From positions 1-64,000 of the forward strand of contig NZ_CP031013.1 in NCBI RefSeq assembly GCF_003711205.1: a stretch of DNA of 64,000 bases, given 5' to 3'. The translations under genes and the position numbers were made by a program. Under the pieces are notes generated by a model. That model was not told the origin of the DNA. It saw only the letters and a program-made list of their open reading frames with translations, and ran no database searches. The stretch is from Polaromonas sp. SP1. GTDB taxonomy: Bacteria > Pseudomonadota > Gammaproteobacteria > Burkholderiales > Burkholderiaceae_C. Below, one piece after another: positions 44,614-54,762 of the stretch (position 1 is the stretch's first letter; each line of letters opens with the position of its first letter).

Positions 44614-45522
44614 ATGGAACAACGTCAAAGCAGCACCTACAAAGCGCCCGCGCTCAAAGGGTGTATCGCGGTGGTCACCGGCGGCAGCCGCGGCGCCGGC
44701 CGGGGCATTGCGATGGAACTGGGCGCCGCGGGCGCCACGGTGTATGTCACCGGGCGCAGCACACGCGGGCACCCCGCCCCGGGCTATGACAGCCTGCTCG
44801 CCCTGTCGAAGCTGCCCGCCGTCCCGGGCACGATCGACGACACCGCCGATGAGGTGACGCGCCTGGGCGGCAAAGGCATTGCGGCGCAGTGCGACCACAC
44901 CGATGAAAGCGACGTGGCTGCGCTTTTCGCTCGGGTGCAAAAAGAGCAGGGCCGGCTCGACCTGCTGGTCAACAACGCCTGGGGCGGCCATGAAAGTTTT
45001 GACGGCGTTTTCGACGCCCCTTTCTGGGAGCACCCGCTGAAACACTGGGACACCATGTTCGACCGCGGCGTGCGCAACCACCTGCTCTCAAGCCGCCTGG
45101 CGGTGCCGCTCATGCTCGGCCAGGGCAAGGGCCTCTTCGTCACCACCACCTTCTGGGACCGTGGCCACTACCTCAAGGGCAACCTGTTCTACGACCTGGC
45201 CAAGGCATCGATGACGCGCCTGGCATTCGGCATGGCCGAGGAGTTGCGCCCGCACGGCATCGCGTCGCTGGCCGTGTCGCCGGGATGGATGCGCACCGAG
45301 TTCGTGCTGGCCGGCCACCAGACCGACGAAGCGCACTGGCATGAGCGGCCTGCCCTGACCCGCACCGAATCGCCGCGCTACCTGGGGCGCGCCGTGGCGG
45401 CGCTGGCGGCTGATCTGCAAGTGATGGCCAAGAGCGGAGGTGTTCACCTAGTGGCCCATCTGGCCCGCGAATACGGCTTCACAGACATCGACGGCCGCCA
45501 GCCAGCAGCCTTCGAGGTGTAG
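44614..45522 (+). CDS. Short-chain dehydrogenase/reductase
   Basis: 302 residues. The Rossmann motif TGGSRGAGRGIAMEL (about 22-36) and LLVNNAWGG are present. The catalytic pair is in FYDLAKASM (Tyr-x3-Lys), and PGWMRTEFV follows. The spacing suits the classical SDR fold; substrate unknown. Together with the AraC gene it may form a small inducible unit. A family B repeat follows. Confidence 0.85.
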   Translation: MEQRQSSTYKAPALKGCIAVVTGGSRGAGRGIAMELGAAGATVYVTGRSTRGHPAPGYDSLLALSKLPAVPGTIDDTADEVTRLGGKGIAAQCDHTDESDVAALFARVQKEQGRLDLLVNNAWGGHESFDGVFDAPFWEHPLKHWDTMFDRGVRNHLLSSRLAVPLMLGQGKGLFVTTTFWDRGHYLKGNLFYDLAKASMTRLAFGMAEELRPHGIASLAVSPGWMRTEFVLAGHQTDEAHWHERPALTRTESPRYLGRAVAALAADLQVMAKSGGVHLVAHLAREYGFTDIDGRQPAAFEV

Positions 45523-45525
45523 GCT

Positions 45526-45618
45526 CCCCAACCAGCAGGGGCCGCAGAACTGGCTTCGCCAGACCGCTGACCCCGTCCCCTGAGGGGAGAACAGGCTACA
45601 CGCAGTGAGCCTGGACAG
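45526..45618. repeat. Dispersed GC-rich repeat, family B
   Basis: CAGCAGGGGCCGCAGAACTG, then GCTTCGCCAGACCGCTGACC and CTACACGCAGTGAGCCTGG. Nearly the same sequence occurs at 60266-60420. Located between convergent genes. Confidence 0.6.
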
Positions 45619-45626
45619 GGGTGGGT

Positions 45627-48600
45627 CTACAGTTTTCCGAAACCGCCGCCACCTGGGGTGTGAATCTCAAACACATCGCCAGGCTGCATATCCGCTTGGC
45701 CGATGTGATCCAGTGCCTCGACTTGCCCCTGCGCCCGCACAACCAGGTTGCGCCCCACCTGCCCGGCCTCACCGCCCGCCATGCCAAAGGCGCCATGCTT
45801 GCGGCCATTGGACAAAATGCTCGCCGTCATGGCTTCAAGAAACCGCACACGCCGTACACCCCCATTGCCGCCGCGCCAGCGCCCCGCGCCGCCCGAGCCT
45901 TCACGGATCTCATAACTTTCCAGCCGCACCGGGAAGCGGAACTCCAGCACTTCGGGATCGGTCAGGCGCGAGTTGGTCATGTGCGTCTGCACCACCGAGG
46001 TGCCGTCAAAGCCCGACACCAGCTTGCCAGCCTCATCGAGCTTGCCGCCGGCGCCCGAACCGCCCGAGATGGTTTCGTAATACTGGTGGCGCGCATTGCC
46101 AAAAGTGAAGTTGTTCATGGTGCACTGGCTGGCCGCCATCACGCCCAACGCGCCATACAGCGTGTTGGTGATGCAGGTCGAGGTCTCCACATTGCCGGCC
46201 ACCACCGACGCCGGCGGATTCGGGTTGAGCATGGAGCCCGGCGGGATGATGACCTTGAGCGGCTTCAGGCAACCGGCGTTCAGCGGAATGTCGTCGTCCA
46301 CCAGCGTGCGGAAGACATACAGCACCGCCGCCATGCACACCGCCGTCGGTGCGTTGAAGTTGTTGGTTTGCTGCGGCGAGGTGCCGGTGAAATCAATCTC
46401 GGCGCTGCGGTTTTTCGCATCAACGCGGATCGCCACCTTGATCTGCGCGCCGTTGTCCAGCGGCAGCGTGAACTCGCTGTCTTTCAGGCGCGTGATCACG
46501 CGGCGCACGGATTCCTCGGCGTTGTCCTGCACATGGCGCATATAGGCCAGCACCACGTCCAGGCTGAACTGCTCGACCATCTTGCGCAGCTCCTGCACGC
46601 CTTTTTCGTTGGCGGCAATCTGCGCCTTCAAGTCAGCCATGTTCTGCTGCGGATTGCGGCTCGGGTACTTGCCACTTTTCAGCAGCGCAATCATCTCGGC
46701 CTCACGCAGCACACCGCGCTCCACCAGCTTGACGTTGTTGATCTGCACGCCCTCTTCCTCGATCAGCGTCGAGAACGGCGGCATGGAGCCCGGCGTGATG
46801 CCGCCGATGTCGGCGTGGTGTCCGCGCGAGCCCACATAAAACGTCGGCTGCGTGGATGTGCCCAGGTACACCGGCGTGATCACCGTGATATCGGGCAAGT
46901 GTGTACCGCCGTGGTACGGGTCATTCAGCACATACACATCGCCCGGCTGCATCTTGCCCGCGTTCTCGCGGATCACCGTCTTGATGCTCTCGCCCATGGA
47001 GCCCAAATGCACCGGCATGTGCGGCGCATTCGCAATCAGGTTGCCTTCGGTGTCAAAGAGCGCGCAGCTGAAGTCCAGGCGCTCTTTGATGTTGACCGAA
47101 TAAGCGGTGTTCTGCAGCTGCAGGCCCATCTGCTCGGCGATGTTCATGAAGAGGTTGTTGAACACCTCCAGCAGCACCGGGTCGACCGTGGTGCCGGCCG
47201 CAAACTTGATGGCGCGCTCGGCGCGGCGGTCCAGCACCAGGTGGTCCAGTGCCGTCAACGCCGCTTCCCAGCCGGGTTCAACGACCGTTGTCGCGTTTTT
47301 CTCGGCAATGATGGCCGGGCCCGAAATGATGTCGCCGGGCCGCAAATCTTCACGCACCACCAGGGCCGCGTCGTGCCACTGGCCGCCCGAATACATGCGC
47401 ACGGTTTCGCGGCGCGGCACTTCGCGCGGCTCATGCGTGGCGTGGCGCGGCTCGGCGGGCGCATCACCCGCCACCACGGCCTCGACCGACACCGCCTCCA
47501 CCACCAGGCCCTTGCCCTGCATCAGGAAGGCAAAGCGCTGGCGATAAGCGGCCTCAAAGCCGGCCTCAATCTGGTCCAGCGTGCCGAAGGGAACAATCAG
47601 CGCGGCGTCGCTGCCCTCATAACGCACATGCACACGCTGGTGTGTGGTGATGTTGCCGGTGCTGACCTGCTGGCGCTGCAGCTCGGCCTCGGCCTGACCC
47701 GCGAGGTCCTTCAGCTTGCCCGCAATCTCGGGCAATGCCGCATCAGAAAGTTTGAGCTCCACCGCCTGCTCGCGAATCACATTCTGGTCGGCCAGGCCCA
47801 TGCCATAGGCGCTCAGCACACCGGCCAGCGGGTGCACAAACACCTTGGTCATGCCCAGCGCATCGGCGACCAGGCAGGCGTGCTGCCCGCCCGCGCCGCC
47901 AAAGCATTGCAGCGTGTAGCGCGTCACGTCGTAACCGCGGGCGACGGAGATTTTCTTGATGGCGTTGGCCATCTGCTGCACTGCGATGTTGATAAAACCC
48001 TCCGCCACCACCTCGGCGCTCCGGCCGGTCTGGCCGGCCAGCTCGTTGAACTGGGTCTGGACGGCCTCGTAACTCAGCGGCTCGTCGGCGTTGGGGCCGA
48101 AAACTTTCGGGAAGTAGCGCGGCTGCACCTTGCCGACCATCACGTTGGCATCCGTCACCGCCAGGCGCCCGCCGCGCCGGTAGCTGGCCGGGCCGGGGTT
48201 GGCGCCGGCGCTTTGCGGGCCGACGCGAAAACGCTCACCGTCAAACTTCAGGATGGAGCCGCCGCCCGCCGCCACGGTGTGGATGCTCATCATGGGCGCG
48301 CGCATGCGCACGCCGGCCACCTGGGTTTCAAATTCGCGCTCAAACTCGCCGGCGTAATGCGAGACATCGGTCGACGTGCCGCCCATGTCAAAACCGATGA
48401 CCTTGGTGTGGCCGGCAATCGCCGCCGTGCGGGCCATGCCGACGATGCCGCCGGCCGGGCCGCTGAGGATCGCGTCCTTGCCCTGGAACACATGCGCATC
48501 CGTCAGCCCGCCCGAGGACTGCATGAAGAAGAGCCGCACGCCCGGCATCTCGCTGGCCACCTGCTCCACATAGCGGCGCAGGATGGGCGAGAGATAGGCG

Positions 48601-49238
48601 TCCACCACGGTGGTGTCGCCGCGGCTCACAAACTTCATCATCGGGCTGGTTTCGTGCGAGGTGCTGATCTGCGTGAAACCCACTTCGGCCGCAATGCGCC
48701 GGGCGGCCTTTTCATGCGCCGTAAACCGGTAGCCGTGCATAAAAACAATCGCAAGGCTTCGCAGCCCTTGCTGGTATTTGGCAAGCAGCTCCTTTTTTAA
48801 TAGCGCCTCGTCCAGCGCCTGGAGCACCTCGCCCTGCGCGCCCACACGCTCTTGGGCTTCAACCACCGCGCTGTACAGCAGCTCGGGCAACACGATGTTG
48901 CGGTCAAACAGCCGCGGCCGGTTCTGGTAGGCGATGCGCAGCGCATCGCGAAAGCCGCGCGTGGTCACCAGCAGCGTCGGCTCGCCCTTGCGCTCCAGCA
49001 GGGCGTTGGTGGCCACCGTGGTGCCCATCTTCACGCAGTCGACCACATCGGCGCGGATTGGCTCGCCGGGCTTCAAGCCCAGCAGGTGGCGTATGCCGGC
49101 CACGGCGGCATCGCGGTATTGCTCGGGGTTTTCCGACAGCAGCTTGTGCGTGACGAGCGAGCCGTCGGGTTTTTTCGCCACGATGTCAGTGAATGTGCCG
49201 CCGCGGTCTATCCAGAATTGCCAGAGTTTTTGGGTCAT
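45627..49238 (-). CDS. 5-oxoprolinase / hydantoinase (fused HyuA-HyuB type)
   Basis: 1203 residues from the ATG at 49238 ([18 protein letters not shown]). The HyuA-like half (1 to about 690) has the GGTFTD nucleotide-binding start, [10 protein letters not shown] and [10 protein letters not shown]. The HyuB-like half begins with [20 protein letters not shown] and contains [20 protein letters not shown]. Enzymes of this length hydrolyse 5-oxoproline with ATP to glutamate, or hydantoin-type rings. It faces a winged-helix regulator and a TRAP transporter, so a substrate-uptake link is likely. A repeat-like segment at 48742-48806 is read through in frame. Confidence 0.88.
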   Translation of the reverse strand: MTQKLWQFWIDRGGTFTDIVAKKPDGSLVTHKLLSENPEQYRDAAVAGIRHLLGLKPGEPIRADVVDCVKMGTTVATNALLERKGEPTLLVTTRGFRDALRIAYQNRPRLFDRNIVLPELLYSAVVEAQERVGAQGEVLQALDEALLKKELLAKYQQGLRSLAIVFMHGYRFTAHEKAARRIAAEVGFTQISTSHETSPMMKFVSRGDTTVVDAYLSPILRRYVEQVASEMPGVRLFFMQSSGGLTDAHVFQGKDAILSGPAGGIVGMARTAAIAGHTKVIGFDMGGTSTDVSHYAGEFEREFETQVAGVRMRAPMMSIHTVAAGGGSILKFDGERFRVGPQSAGANPGPASYRRGGRLAVTDANVMVGKVQPRYFPKVFGPNADEPLSYEAVQTQFNELAGQTGRSAEVVAEGFINIAVQQMANAIKKISVARGYDVTRYTLQCFGGAGGQHACLVADALGMTKVFVHPLAGVLSAYGMGLADQNVIREQAVELKLSDAALPEIAGKLKDLAGQAEAELQRQQVSTGNITTHQRVHVRYEGSDAALIVPFGTLDQIEAGFEAAYRQRFAFLMQGKGLVVEAVSVEAVVAGDAPAEPRHATHEPREVPRRETVRMYSGGQWHDAALVVREDLRPGDIISGPAIIAEKNATTVVEPGWEAALTALDHLVLDRRAERAIKFAAGTTVDPVLLEVFNNLFMNIAEQMGLQLQNTAYSVNIKERLDFSCALFDTEGNLIANAPHMPVHLGSMGESIKTVIRENAGKMQPGDVYVLNDPYHGGTHLPDITVITPVYLGTSTQPTFYVGSRGHHADIGGITPGSMPPFSTLIEEEGVQINNVKLVERGVLREAEMIALLKSGKYPSRNPQQNMADLKAQIAANEKGVQELRKMVEQFSLDVVLAYMRHVQDNAEESVRRVITRLKDSEFTLPLDNGAQIKVAIRVDAKNRSAEIDFTGTSPQQTNNFNAPTAVCMAAVLYVFRTLVDDDIPLNAGCLKPLKVIIPPGSMLNPNPPASVVAGNVETSTCITNTLYGALGVMAASQCTMNNFTFGNARHQYYETISGGSGAGGKLDEAGKLVSGFDGTSVVQTHMTNSRLTDPEVLEFRFPVRLESYEIREGSGGAGRWRGGNGGVRRVRFLEAMTASILSNGRKHGAFGMAGGEAGQVGRNLVVRAQGQVEALDHIGQADMQPGDVFEIHTPGGGGFGKL
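48742..48806. repeat. Family A-like repeat in the oxoprolinase gene
   Basis: On the coding strand: GGCGCTATTAAAAAAGGAGC, then TGCTTGCC, CCAGCAAGGGCTGCG and TTGCG. The order follows the family A pattern, but identity is partial. It encodes [19 protein letters not shown]. Confidence 0.35.
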
Positions 49239-49254
49239 TGCTTGAGCTTTGTGT

Positions 49255-49821
49255 TTAGAGTGAGGCCGCGGCGCGCGCGGCCTGGTCGTACATGCCGGAG
49301 AGCACGCGCAGCAGGCGTGCCAGTTCACCGATATCCCGGTTCAGGCCCTCATCGGCGTTCATCGCGTCGATGAGGCAGGACTCACGGATTTCACGGTAGC
49401 GCTGCACATAGGCCCGGCCCGATTCGGTCGAGGCGTAAGTGACTTCCTTGCCGTTTTTGCTGGAACCGACAACGCCCATGTTCTGCAGCTTCTTGAGCGA
49501 GTAGTTGATCAGGTGGGTGTCTTCCACATTCATGATGAAGCAGATGTCGGCCAGGCGCTTGTCGCGCGCGCGGTGCGTGACGTGGTGCAGCACCAGCACG
49601 TCCAGCGGCGTCAAATCCTTCAGGCCTGCCGCACTCATGCAGTGCGCAATCCAGCGGTGAAAGGCGTTGCCGGCCACGATCAAACCAAATTCGAACTCGC
49701 TCATCTCCGAGCTTTGCGGCGAGACGAGGTGTGCTGAGGACACGATGGGCGAGCGGTCTGCCGGAGCAGCCCGGTCACCCTTTGCAGCCCTGTCAGCTTT
49801 ATCCAGCGGTTTTGGGGACAC
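49255..49821 (-). CDS. Winged-helix (MarR-like) regulator
   Basis: 188 residues from a GTG with GGAG seven bases upstream (start [10 protein letters not shown]); a longer upstream frame has no good start. The core is [20 protein letters not shown], then [20 protein letters not shown] and a recognition helix region [20 protein letters not shown]. Proteins of this type commonly sit beside catabolic genes in Comamonadaceae. It is 16 bases upstream of the oxoprolinase start on the same strand and divergent from dctP. Confidence 0.78.
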   Translation of the reverse strand: MSPKPLDKADRAAKGDRAAPADRSPIVSSAHLVSPQSSEMSEFEFGLIVAGNAFHRWIAHCMSAAGLKDLTPLDVLVLHHVTHRARDKRLADICFIMNVEDTHLINYSLKKLQNMGVVGSSKNGKEVTYASTESGRAYVQRYREIRESCLIDAMNADEGLNRDIGELARLLRVLSGMYDQAARAAASL

Positions 49822-49996
49822 AGTTCGGCTCCGGTTGGCATTGTTGTTGCATGCGCCAGATTGTAGGCAGATGAATAACGATTTATCAACAAAATGTTGA
49901 CATTTAGGGAAAACACCGATCATCATTGCCCACCGGCGGCTTACAGTCCATCCACTTTCTGCATTCTGCTTTTCTGAATAACCCCTGGAGTTCCCC

Positions 49997-50980
49997 ATGA
50001 AGCTTCGTCCTTTCGCCCTCGCCGCCCTTGCCGCCTCCACCCTGCTGGCGGCCGGCGCCTCCCTGGCCCAGACCAAATGGGACCTGCCGACGGCCTACCC
50101 CGCCACCAACTTCCACACGGAAAACATCACCCAGTTCGCCAAAGACGTGGACACGGCCACCGGCGGCAAGCTCAAGATTTCGGTGCATGCCAACGCGTCG
50201 CTGTTCAAGGCGCCCGAAATCAAGCGCGCGGTGCAAAGCAGCCAGGCGCAGGCCGGTGAAATTTTGCTGGCCAACTACGCCAACGAAAACCCCCTCTACG
50301 CGCTGGATGGCGTGCCCTTTGTCGCCGCCAGCTACCCCGAAGCACGCCGCCTGTATGAAGCCTCCAAGCCTGCGATGGAAAAACTGCTGGCCGCCCAAGG
50401 CATCAAGCTGCTGTTCTCGGTGCCGTGGGCGCCGCAAGGCATCTTCACCAAACGCGAAATCAATTCCGTCGGCGACCTGCGCGGCATCAAATGGCGCGCC
50501 TACAGCCCCGCCACCGCCAAGATTGCAGAGCTGATCGGCGCGCAGCCGGTGCAGATCCAGCAGGCCGAGCTGAGCGCGGCCATGGCCACCGGCGTGATCG
50601 AAAGTTACATGAGCTCGGGCTCCACCGGTTATGACACCAAGACCTACGAGCACATCAAGAACTTCTACGACACCCAGGCCTGGATCCCCAAGAACGCGGT
50701 GCTCGTCAATCTGAAGGCTTTCAACGCGCTGGAGCCGGCCACGCAGGCCGCGCTGCTGAAGACCGCTGCCGAAGCGGAAACCCGCGGCTGGAAGGTTGCC
50801 GAAGAGAAAAACGCCGAATACAAGCGCCTGCTGGCCGAGCGCGGCATGAAGATCCACAAGCCTTCGGCCAAGCTGGACGCCGACATGCGCCAGGTGGGTG
50901 CGATCATGCAGGCCGACTGGCTCAAGGCAGCCGGCGCTGATGGCGCCGCCATCCTGGACGCCTACAAGGCCAAGAAGTAA
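49997..50980 (+). CDS. dctP: TRAP transporter substrate-binding protein
   Basis: 327 residues. The signal peptide (MKLRPFALAALAASTLLAAG) is cleaved around ASLAQ. The DctP fold is visible: FHTENITQFAKDVDTATGGK, KAPEIKRAVQSSQAQAGEIL, then the Arg/Asp-containing REINSVGDLRGIKWRAY, whose Arg would bind a carboxylate. This suits an organic-acid ligand such as oxoproline, but the ligand is inferred from context. It begins a dctPQM unit. Confidence 0.9.
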   Translation: MKLRPFALAALAASTLLAAGASLAQTKWDLPTAYPATNFHTENITQFAKDVDTATGGKLKISVHANASLFKAPEIKRAVQSSQAQAGEILLANYANENPLYALDGVPFVAASYPEARRLYEASKPAMEKLLAAQGIKLLFSVPWAPQGIFTKREINSVGDLRGIKWRAYSPATAKIAELIGAQPVQIQQAELSAAMATGVIESYMSSGSTGYDTKTYEHIKNFYDTQAWIPKNAVLVNLKAFNALEPATQAALLKTAAEAETRGWKVAEEKNAEYKRLLAERGMKIHKPSAKLDADMRQVGAIMQADWLKAAGADGAAILDAYKAKK

Positions 50981-50983
50981 GCC

Positions 50984-51517
50984 ATGCGCCGCGTTCTGGA
51001 ACGTGTCCTTGACGCGGCGGGCGCCCTCGGCGCCTTCTGCGTCTTCCTGATCTTCGTGCTGATGATCGTCGCCGGCGTCGGCCGGCAGTTGAACCTGGCG
51101 GTCAGCGGCGTCAACGACGTGGTGTCGTGGCTGTGCGCCGCCGCCGCATTCTTTGCGATGGCGCATGCCTTCCGTCACGGCGACTTCGTGCGCGTCACGC
51201 TGCTGCTCGACTCGGTCTCGCCGCGCGTGCGCCGCATCCTCGACGTCACCTGCCTGCTGATTGCGGCGGTGTCGGTGGGCTACCTCACCTACTCGGCCAC
51301 CGCCTTCACCTATGAAAGCTGGGAGTTCAACGAAATGGCCACCGGCCTGGTCGTGATCCCGATCTGGATTCCGCAATCCACGTTTGTGATTGGCTGCTGG
51401 TTGTTGCTGGCCGCCATGGTCGACGAGCTTGTTACCGTGCTGCAGGGTGGCAAGCCCAGTTACCAGCGCTCCATCGAAGAACGCCACGCAAAAGGCGACT
51501 TCTCTTCAGATATATGA
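50984..51517 (+). CDS. dctQ: TRAP transporter small permease
   Basis: 177 residues with four predicted membrane helices (about 13-35, 50-68, 85-105, 130-155), as is standard for DctQ. The N-terminus is basic and the C-terminus cytosolic and charged. It starts three bases after the dctP stop. It anchors the large permease. Confidence 0.88.
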   Translation: MRRVLERVLDAAGALGAFCVFLIFVLMIVAGVGRQLNLAVSGVNDVVSWLCAAAAFFAMAHAFRHGDFVRVTLLLDSVSPRVRRILDVTCLLIAAVSVGYLTYSATAFTYESWEFNEMATGLVVIPIWIPQSTFVIGCWLLLAAMVDELVTVLQGGKPSYQRSIEERHAKGDFSSDI

Positions 51518-51518
51518 C

Positions 51519-51634
51519 ACACCCCGTTGCGGGCTCACTTCGTGTAGCCGCCTCCCCCTCAAGGGGCAACACCAGCGGCCCGGCCTTTCGACGGGCTCAG
51601 GACAGGCCAAGGCCGGTTCCACGGTGTTCCTCGC
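51519..51634. repeat. Dispersed GC-rich repeat, family B, between dctQ and dctM
   Basis: GTGTAGCCGCCTCCCCCTCA, then GGCCCGGCC and AGGCCGGTTCCACGGTGTTC. It resembles the copy after lapB. It splits dctQ and dctM by 167 bases inside one operon. Confidence 0.5.
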
Positions 51635-51684
51635 TAGAAGTCCAGTAAAAAAACCGCTGCGTACAAGCGAAAGATAACAACACC

Positions 51685-52995
51685 ATGGATATCCTCCTCA
51701 TGGGCGGCATGCTGCTCATCATCATGCTGGTGCTGCTGGCCGGCGGCGTCTGGATTGCGATGACGCTGGCCATCGTCGGCTGGGTCGGGCAGGCGTTTTT
51801 TACCAACACGCTGCCGGGCAAAAATTTGTTCTCCGCGTTCTGGGAATCAAATGCATCGTGGGAGCTGGCCGCGCTGCCGCTGTTTATCTGGATGGGCGAA
51901 ATCCTGTTTCGCACCAAGCTCAGCGAAGAAATGTTCGACGGCCTGCGCCCCTGGCTGAACCGCGTGCCGGGCCGGCTGATGCACACCACCATCATCGGCT
52001 GCGGGGTGTTCGGCTCGGTGTCGGGCTCGTCCGCCGCGACCTGCGCGACGATTGCCAAAGTCGCGCTGCCCGAGCTCAAACGCCGCGGCTACAACGAAAA
52101 ACTCGCCATCGGCTCGCTGGCCTCGGCCGGCACGCTGGGCATTTTGATTCCGCCGTCCATCACCATGGTGGTGTATGCCGTGGCGGCCGACGCGTCCATC
52201 ATCCGCATCTTCCTGGCCGGTTTCCTGCCTGGCTTTTTGCTGATGCTGCTGTTCTCGGGCTACATCGGCTGGTGGAGCCTGCGCAACCCCGACCAAGTGC
52301 CGCCGGCCGACCCGCCGACCACCTTCATGGAAAAGATCCGGCTGTCAGGCAACCTGATTCCCTGCGGCCTGCTGATCGTGTTCATCGTCTGGGTGCTGGT
52401 GGCCGGCTGGGCCACCGCGACTGAATGCGCGGCCTTCGGCGTGCTGGGCTCACTGGCCATCGCCGCCTGGGGGCGGTGCCTGACGTGGAAGAACTTCACC
52501 GAAGGCCTGATGGGCGCCACGCGCACCAGTTGCATGATCATGTTCATCCTGGCGGGCGCCGCCTTCCTGACCAAGACCATGGCTTTCACCGGCATCCCGC
52601 GCGAGCTGGCCGAGTGGGTCGACGCCATGCACCTCTCGCCCTACGCGCTGATAGGCGCGCTGGTGCTGGTCTACCTGGTGCTGGGCACCGCGCTCGACGG
52701 CATTTCGATGATTGTGCTGACCAGTGCGGTGGTGCTGCCCATGATCCAGAAAGCCGGGTTCGATTTGATCTGGTTCGGCATTTTTATCGTGCTGCTGGTC
52801 GAGATCGCCGAAGTCACACCGCCCGTCGGCTTTAACCTCTTTGTGCTTCAGAACATGACCGGCAAAGACAGCAACGTGATCGCACGCGCCGCCATTCCTT
52901 TCTTTATCTGCATGGTGATCTGCATCGCGCTGATCACGCTGTTCCCGCAGATCGTGACCATCCTGCCCGACCTGGTCATGGGCACGCAAAAATAG
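51685..52995 (+). CDS. dctM: TRAP transporter large permease
   Basis: 436 residues with about 12 membrane helices. Typical DctM stretches are GVFGSVSGSSAATCATIAKV, then LASAGTLGILIPPSITMVVY and the later GTALDGISMIVLTSAVVLPM and EVTPPVGFNLFVL. It carries the substrate with sodium. It works with DctP and DctQ encoded just before it. Confidence 0.92.
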   Translation: MDILLMGGMLLIIMLVLLAGGVWIAMTLAIVGWVGQAFFTNTLPGKNLFSAFWESNASWELAALPLFIWMGEILFRTKLSEEMFDGLRPWLNRVPGRLMHTTIIGCGVFGSVSGSSAATCATIAKVALPELKRRGYNEKLAIGSLASAGTLGILIPPSITMVVYAVAADASIIRIFLAGFLPGFLLMLLFSGYIGWWSLRNPDQVPPADPPTTFMEKIRLSGNLIPCGLLIVFIVWVLVAGWATATECAAFGVLGSLAIAAWGRCLTWKNFTEGLMGATRTSCMIMFILAGAAFLTKTMAFTGIPRELAEWVDAMHLSPYALIGALVLVYLVLGTALDGISMIVLTSAVVLPMIQKAGFDLIWFGIFIVLLVEIAEVTPPVGFNLFVLQNMTGKDSNVIARAAIPFFICMVICIALITLFPQIVTILPDLVMGTQK

Positions 52996-53048
52996 CCACA
53001 GTCGGCGCAAGTCCGGCAACAATGGCGTTTTGACTGCGGAACCGGACC

Positions 53049-53435
53049 ATGCTGCCTGTCATTGCGATTTCCATAGGCGCCTCGCTGGGCGCGCTGGCCC
53101 GCTGGGGCCTCGGCCTCTGGCTCACGCCGGGCGGGCTGATCCCTTGGGGCACGCTGGCGGCCAACCTGGTCGGCGGTTTTCTGATCGGCGTCTGCATCGC
53201 CGCCTTTGAAGCCATGCCCAACCTGGACCCGGTGTGGCGCCTGGCGCTGGTCACCGGCTTCCTGGGCGGGCTGACGACCTTCTCCTCGTTTTCAGCCGAG
53301 GTGGTGATCTTTTTGATGGACGAGCGCTACGGCCTGGCCGCGCTGACGGCCCTGGTGCATGTGACGGGCTCGCTGCTGATGACGGTGACCGGCCTCAAGA
53401 TCACTATGATTTTGATAGCGAACTATGCACGCTGA
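53049..53435 (+). CDS. crcB: Fluoride ion channel CrcB/Fluc
   Basis: 128 residues, four membrane helices. The fingerprints [31 protein letters not shown] and [17 protein letters not shown] (with the Phe box) are complete. It exports fluoride as a dimer. No fluoride riboswitch is visible in the 53 bases before it. The last ten codons ([11 protein letters not shown]) come from a family A dispersed repeat. Confidence 0.93.
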   Translation: MLPVIAISIGASLGALARWGLGLWLTPGGLIPWGTLAANLVGGFLIGVCIAAFEAMPNLDPVWRLALVTGFLGGLTTFSSFSAEVVIFLMDERYGLAALTALVHVTGSLLMTVTGLKITMILIANYAR

Positions 53436-53461
53436 ATATGGGCTAGAGGCCTATTTCTTAT
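53403..53461. repeat. Dispersed repeat, family A, at the crcB end
   Basis: ATGATTTTGATAGCG, then GAATATGGGCTAGAGGCC and TATTTCTTAT. It is the reverse orientation of the copy at 42911. The crcB stop codon lies inside it. Confidence 0.6.
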
Positions 53462-53574
53462 AAATTCTCTCGATAGGGGATGCGGCAGCCGGCGCAATCT
53501 CCCGCTTGCCACAGCAGCGCAGTCAACCAAAGCCGCCGCCGCCCGCAAACCGGCTGAATTGGCCACAATGCGCC

Positions 53575-54759
53575 ATGGCCTCCATGACAACCCCGATGAG
53601 CTCCGTCTACCCTGCCCCTGCCTACGGCGGGCAGGACCGGCTGGCACGCATAGGGCAGGCACGGCAGGCGGTTCTCTACGGCGAGCAGCTGGTTGGCGAG
53701 GCGACCGCATCGGTTGAAAGCTGGATCGAGCGCTCCTGGCGGCGCTGCCTGGACGGCGGCCACCGGCCCGAGCAAACGCCTTCTTTCGACATGGTGCCGG
53801 CTGCAGCGCTGCGCCGCACGCTGGAGGCGAATCACCAGCTGGTGCGCGCCGCGCGGCCTGTGCTGCAGGAGCTGGGCCGCACCATTGCCGACACGCGCTA
53901 CTTCGCCATCCTGACCAACCAGGCCGGTGTCGTCGTCGATACGGACGGGCCCATAGACCGGCAAGACCGCCGCGCCGACCTGATCACGCGCATCGGCATC
54001 GACCTGTCGGAGTCGCAGGTGGGCACCACCGCCATCGGTGCCGCACTGGCCGAGTTGCAACCCGTTTGGCTGCACCGCGGTGAACATTTTTTTGACGCGA
54101 CGTCGGTCTACAGCTGCGCCGGCGCGCCGCTGTTCGGCCCCGACGGGCGCTGCGTCGGCATGCTGGACCTGACGGGCATTGAAGCGGCCGAACGGCCCGA
54201 ACTCAAACACCTGGTGAGCCAGTCAGCGCGCAGCATTGAAAACGCCCTGATGCTGTGGCAGCCGCACGCGCTGCTCATCCGCCTGAACTGGCCGGGCCGC
54301 ACGCTGGGTGATGACAGCGACGGGCTGGTGTGTGTGGATGCCGACGGTTGCGTCACCGGCGCCAACCCCGCGGCGCGGCAAATGGTCTCGCAGCTGGGCC
54401 AGACTGACGACAGGGCCGGCGCGCCCTTGCATTGCAGCGACCTCTTTGCCATGCCGTTCGAGATGCTGTTTGACGCGGCGCGCCGGCAAGACCCGCTGCA
54501 AGGCGGCGTGCTGGAGGCGCCGCTGTGGAGCGGCCTGCGCCTGCACGCGCTGCCGCAGCTGCCCGGCCACACCGGCCAGCCGGCGCCGCTTCAGCTGCCG
54601 CCCGCAGAAAGCTCGCGCCGGCCGCTCCGGGAACTGGAAACCGCCCTGATCCGCAAGGCGGTCGACGACGCGCGGGGCAATGTGGTGCAGGCGGCGAAAG
54701 CGCTGGGCGTGAGCCGCGCCACGGTGTACCGCCGGCTGGGGTCGGGCAAGCGCGGCTGA
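53575..54759 (+). CDS. GAF/Fis-type regulator lacking the sigma-54 AAA+ domain
   Basis: 394 residues from ATG 53575 (MASMTTPM); the exact start is uncertain. The N-terminal half (about 50-210) matches the AcoR-like region: SWIERSWRRCLDGG, then a GAF-type ligand domain with GIDLSESQVGTTAIGAALAE and the HFFDATSVYSCAGAPLFGPD stretch. A central PAS-like segment follows. The C-terminus is a Fis helix-turn-helix (ARGNVVQAAKALGVSRATVY). The AAA+ domain of sigma-54 activators is absent, so it cannot open sigma-54 promoters and may act as a simple DNA-binding sensor. Confidence 0.78.
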   Translation: MASMTTPMSSVYPAPAYGGQDRLARIGQARQAVLYGEQLVGEATASVESWIERSWRRCLDGGHRPEQTPSFDMVPAAALRRTLEANHQLVRAARPVLQELGRTIADTRYFAILTNQAGVVVDTDGPIDRQDRRADLITRIGIDLSESQVGTTAIGAALAELQPVWLHRGEHFFDATSVYSCAGAPLFGPDGRCVGMLDLTGIEAAERPELKHLVSQSARSIENALMLWQPHALLIRLNWPGRTLGDDSDGLVCVDADGCVTGANPAARQMVSQLGQTDDRAGAPLHCSDLFAMPFEMLFDAARRQDPLQGGVLEAPLWSGLRLHALPQLPGHTGQPAPLQLPPAESSRRPLRELETALIRKAVDDARGNVVQAAKALGVSRATVYRRLGSGKRG

Positions 54760-54762
54760 AAA

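Noticed and set aside
45621-48800. 1059-residue open frame antisense to the oxoprolinase
   Set aside because: Mirror of the oxoprolinase codon pattern, without a ribosome site or domain.
52996-53048. Possible fluoride riboswitch before crcB
   Set aside because: The 53-base gap is short and lacks the conserved pseudoknot sequence.
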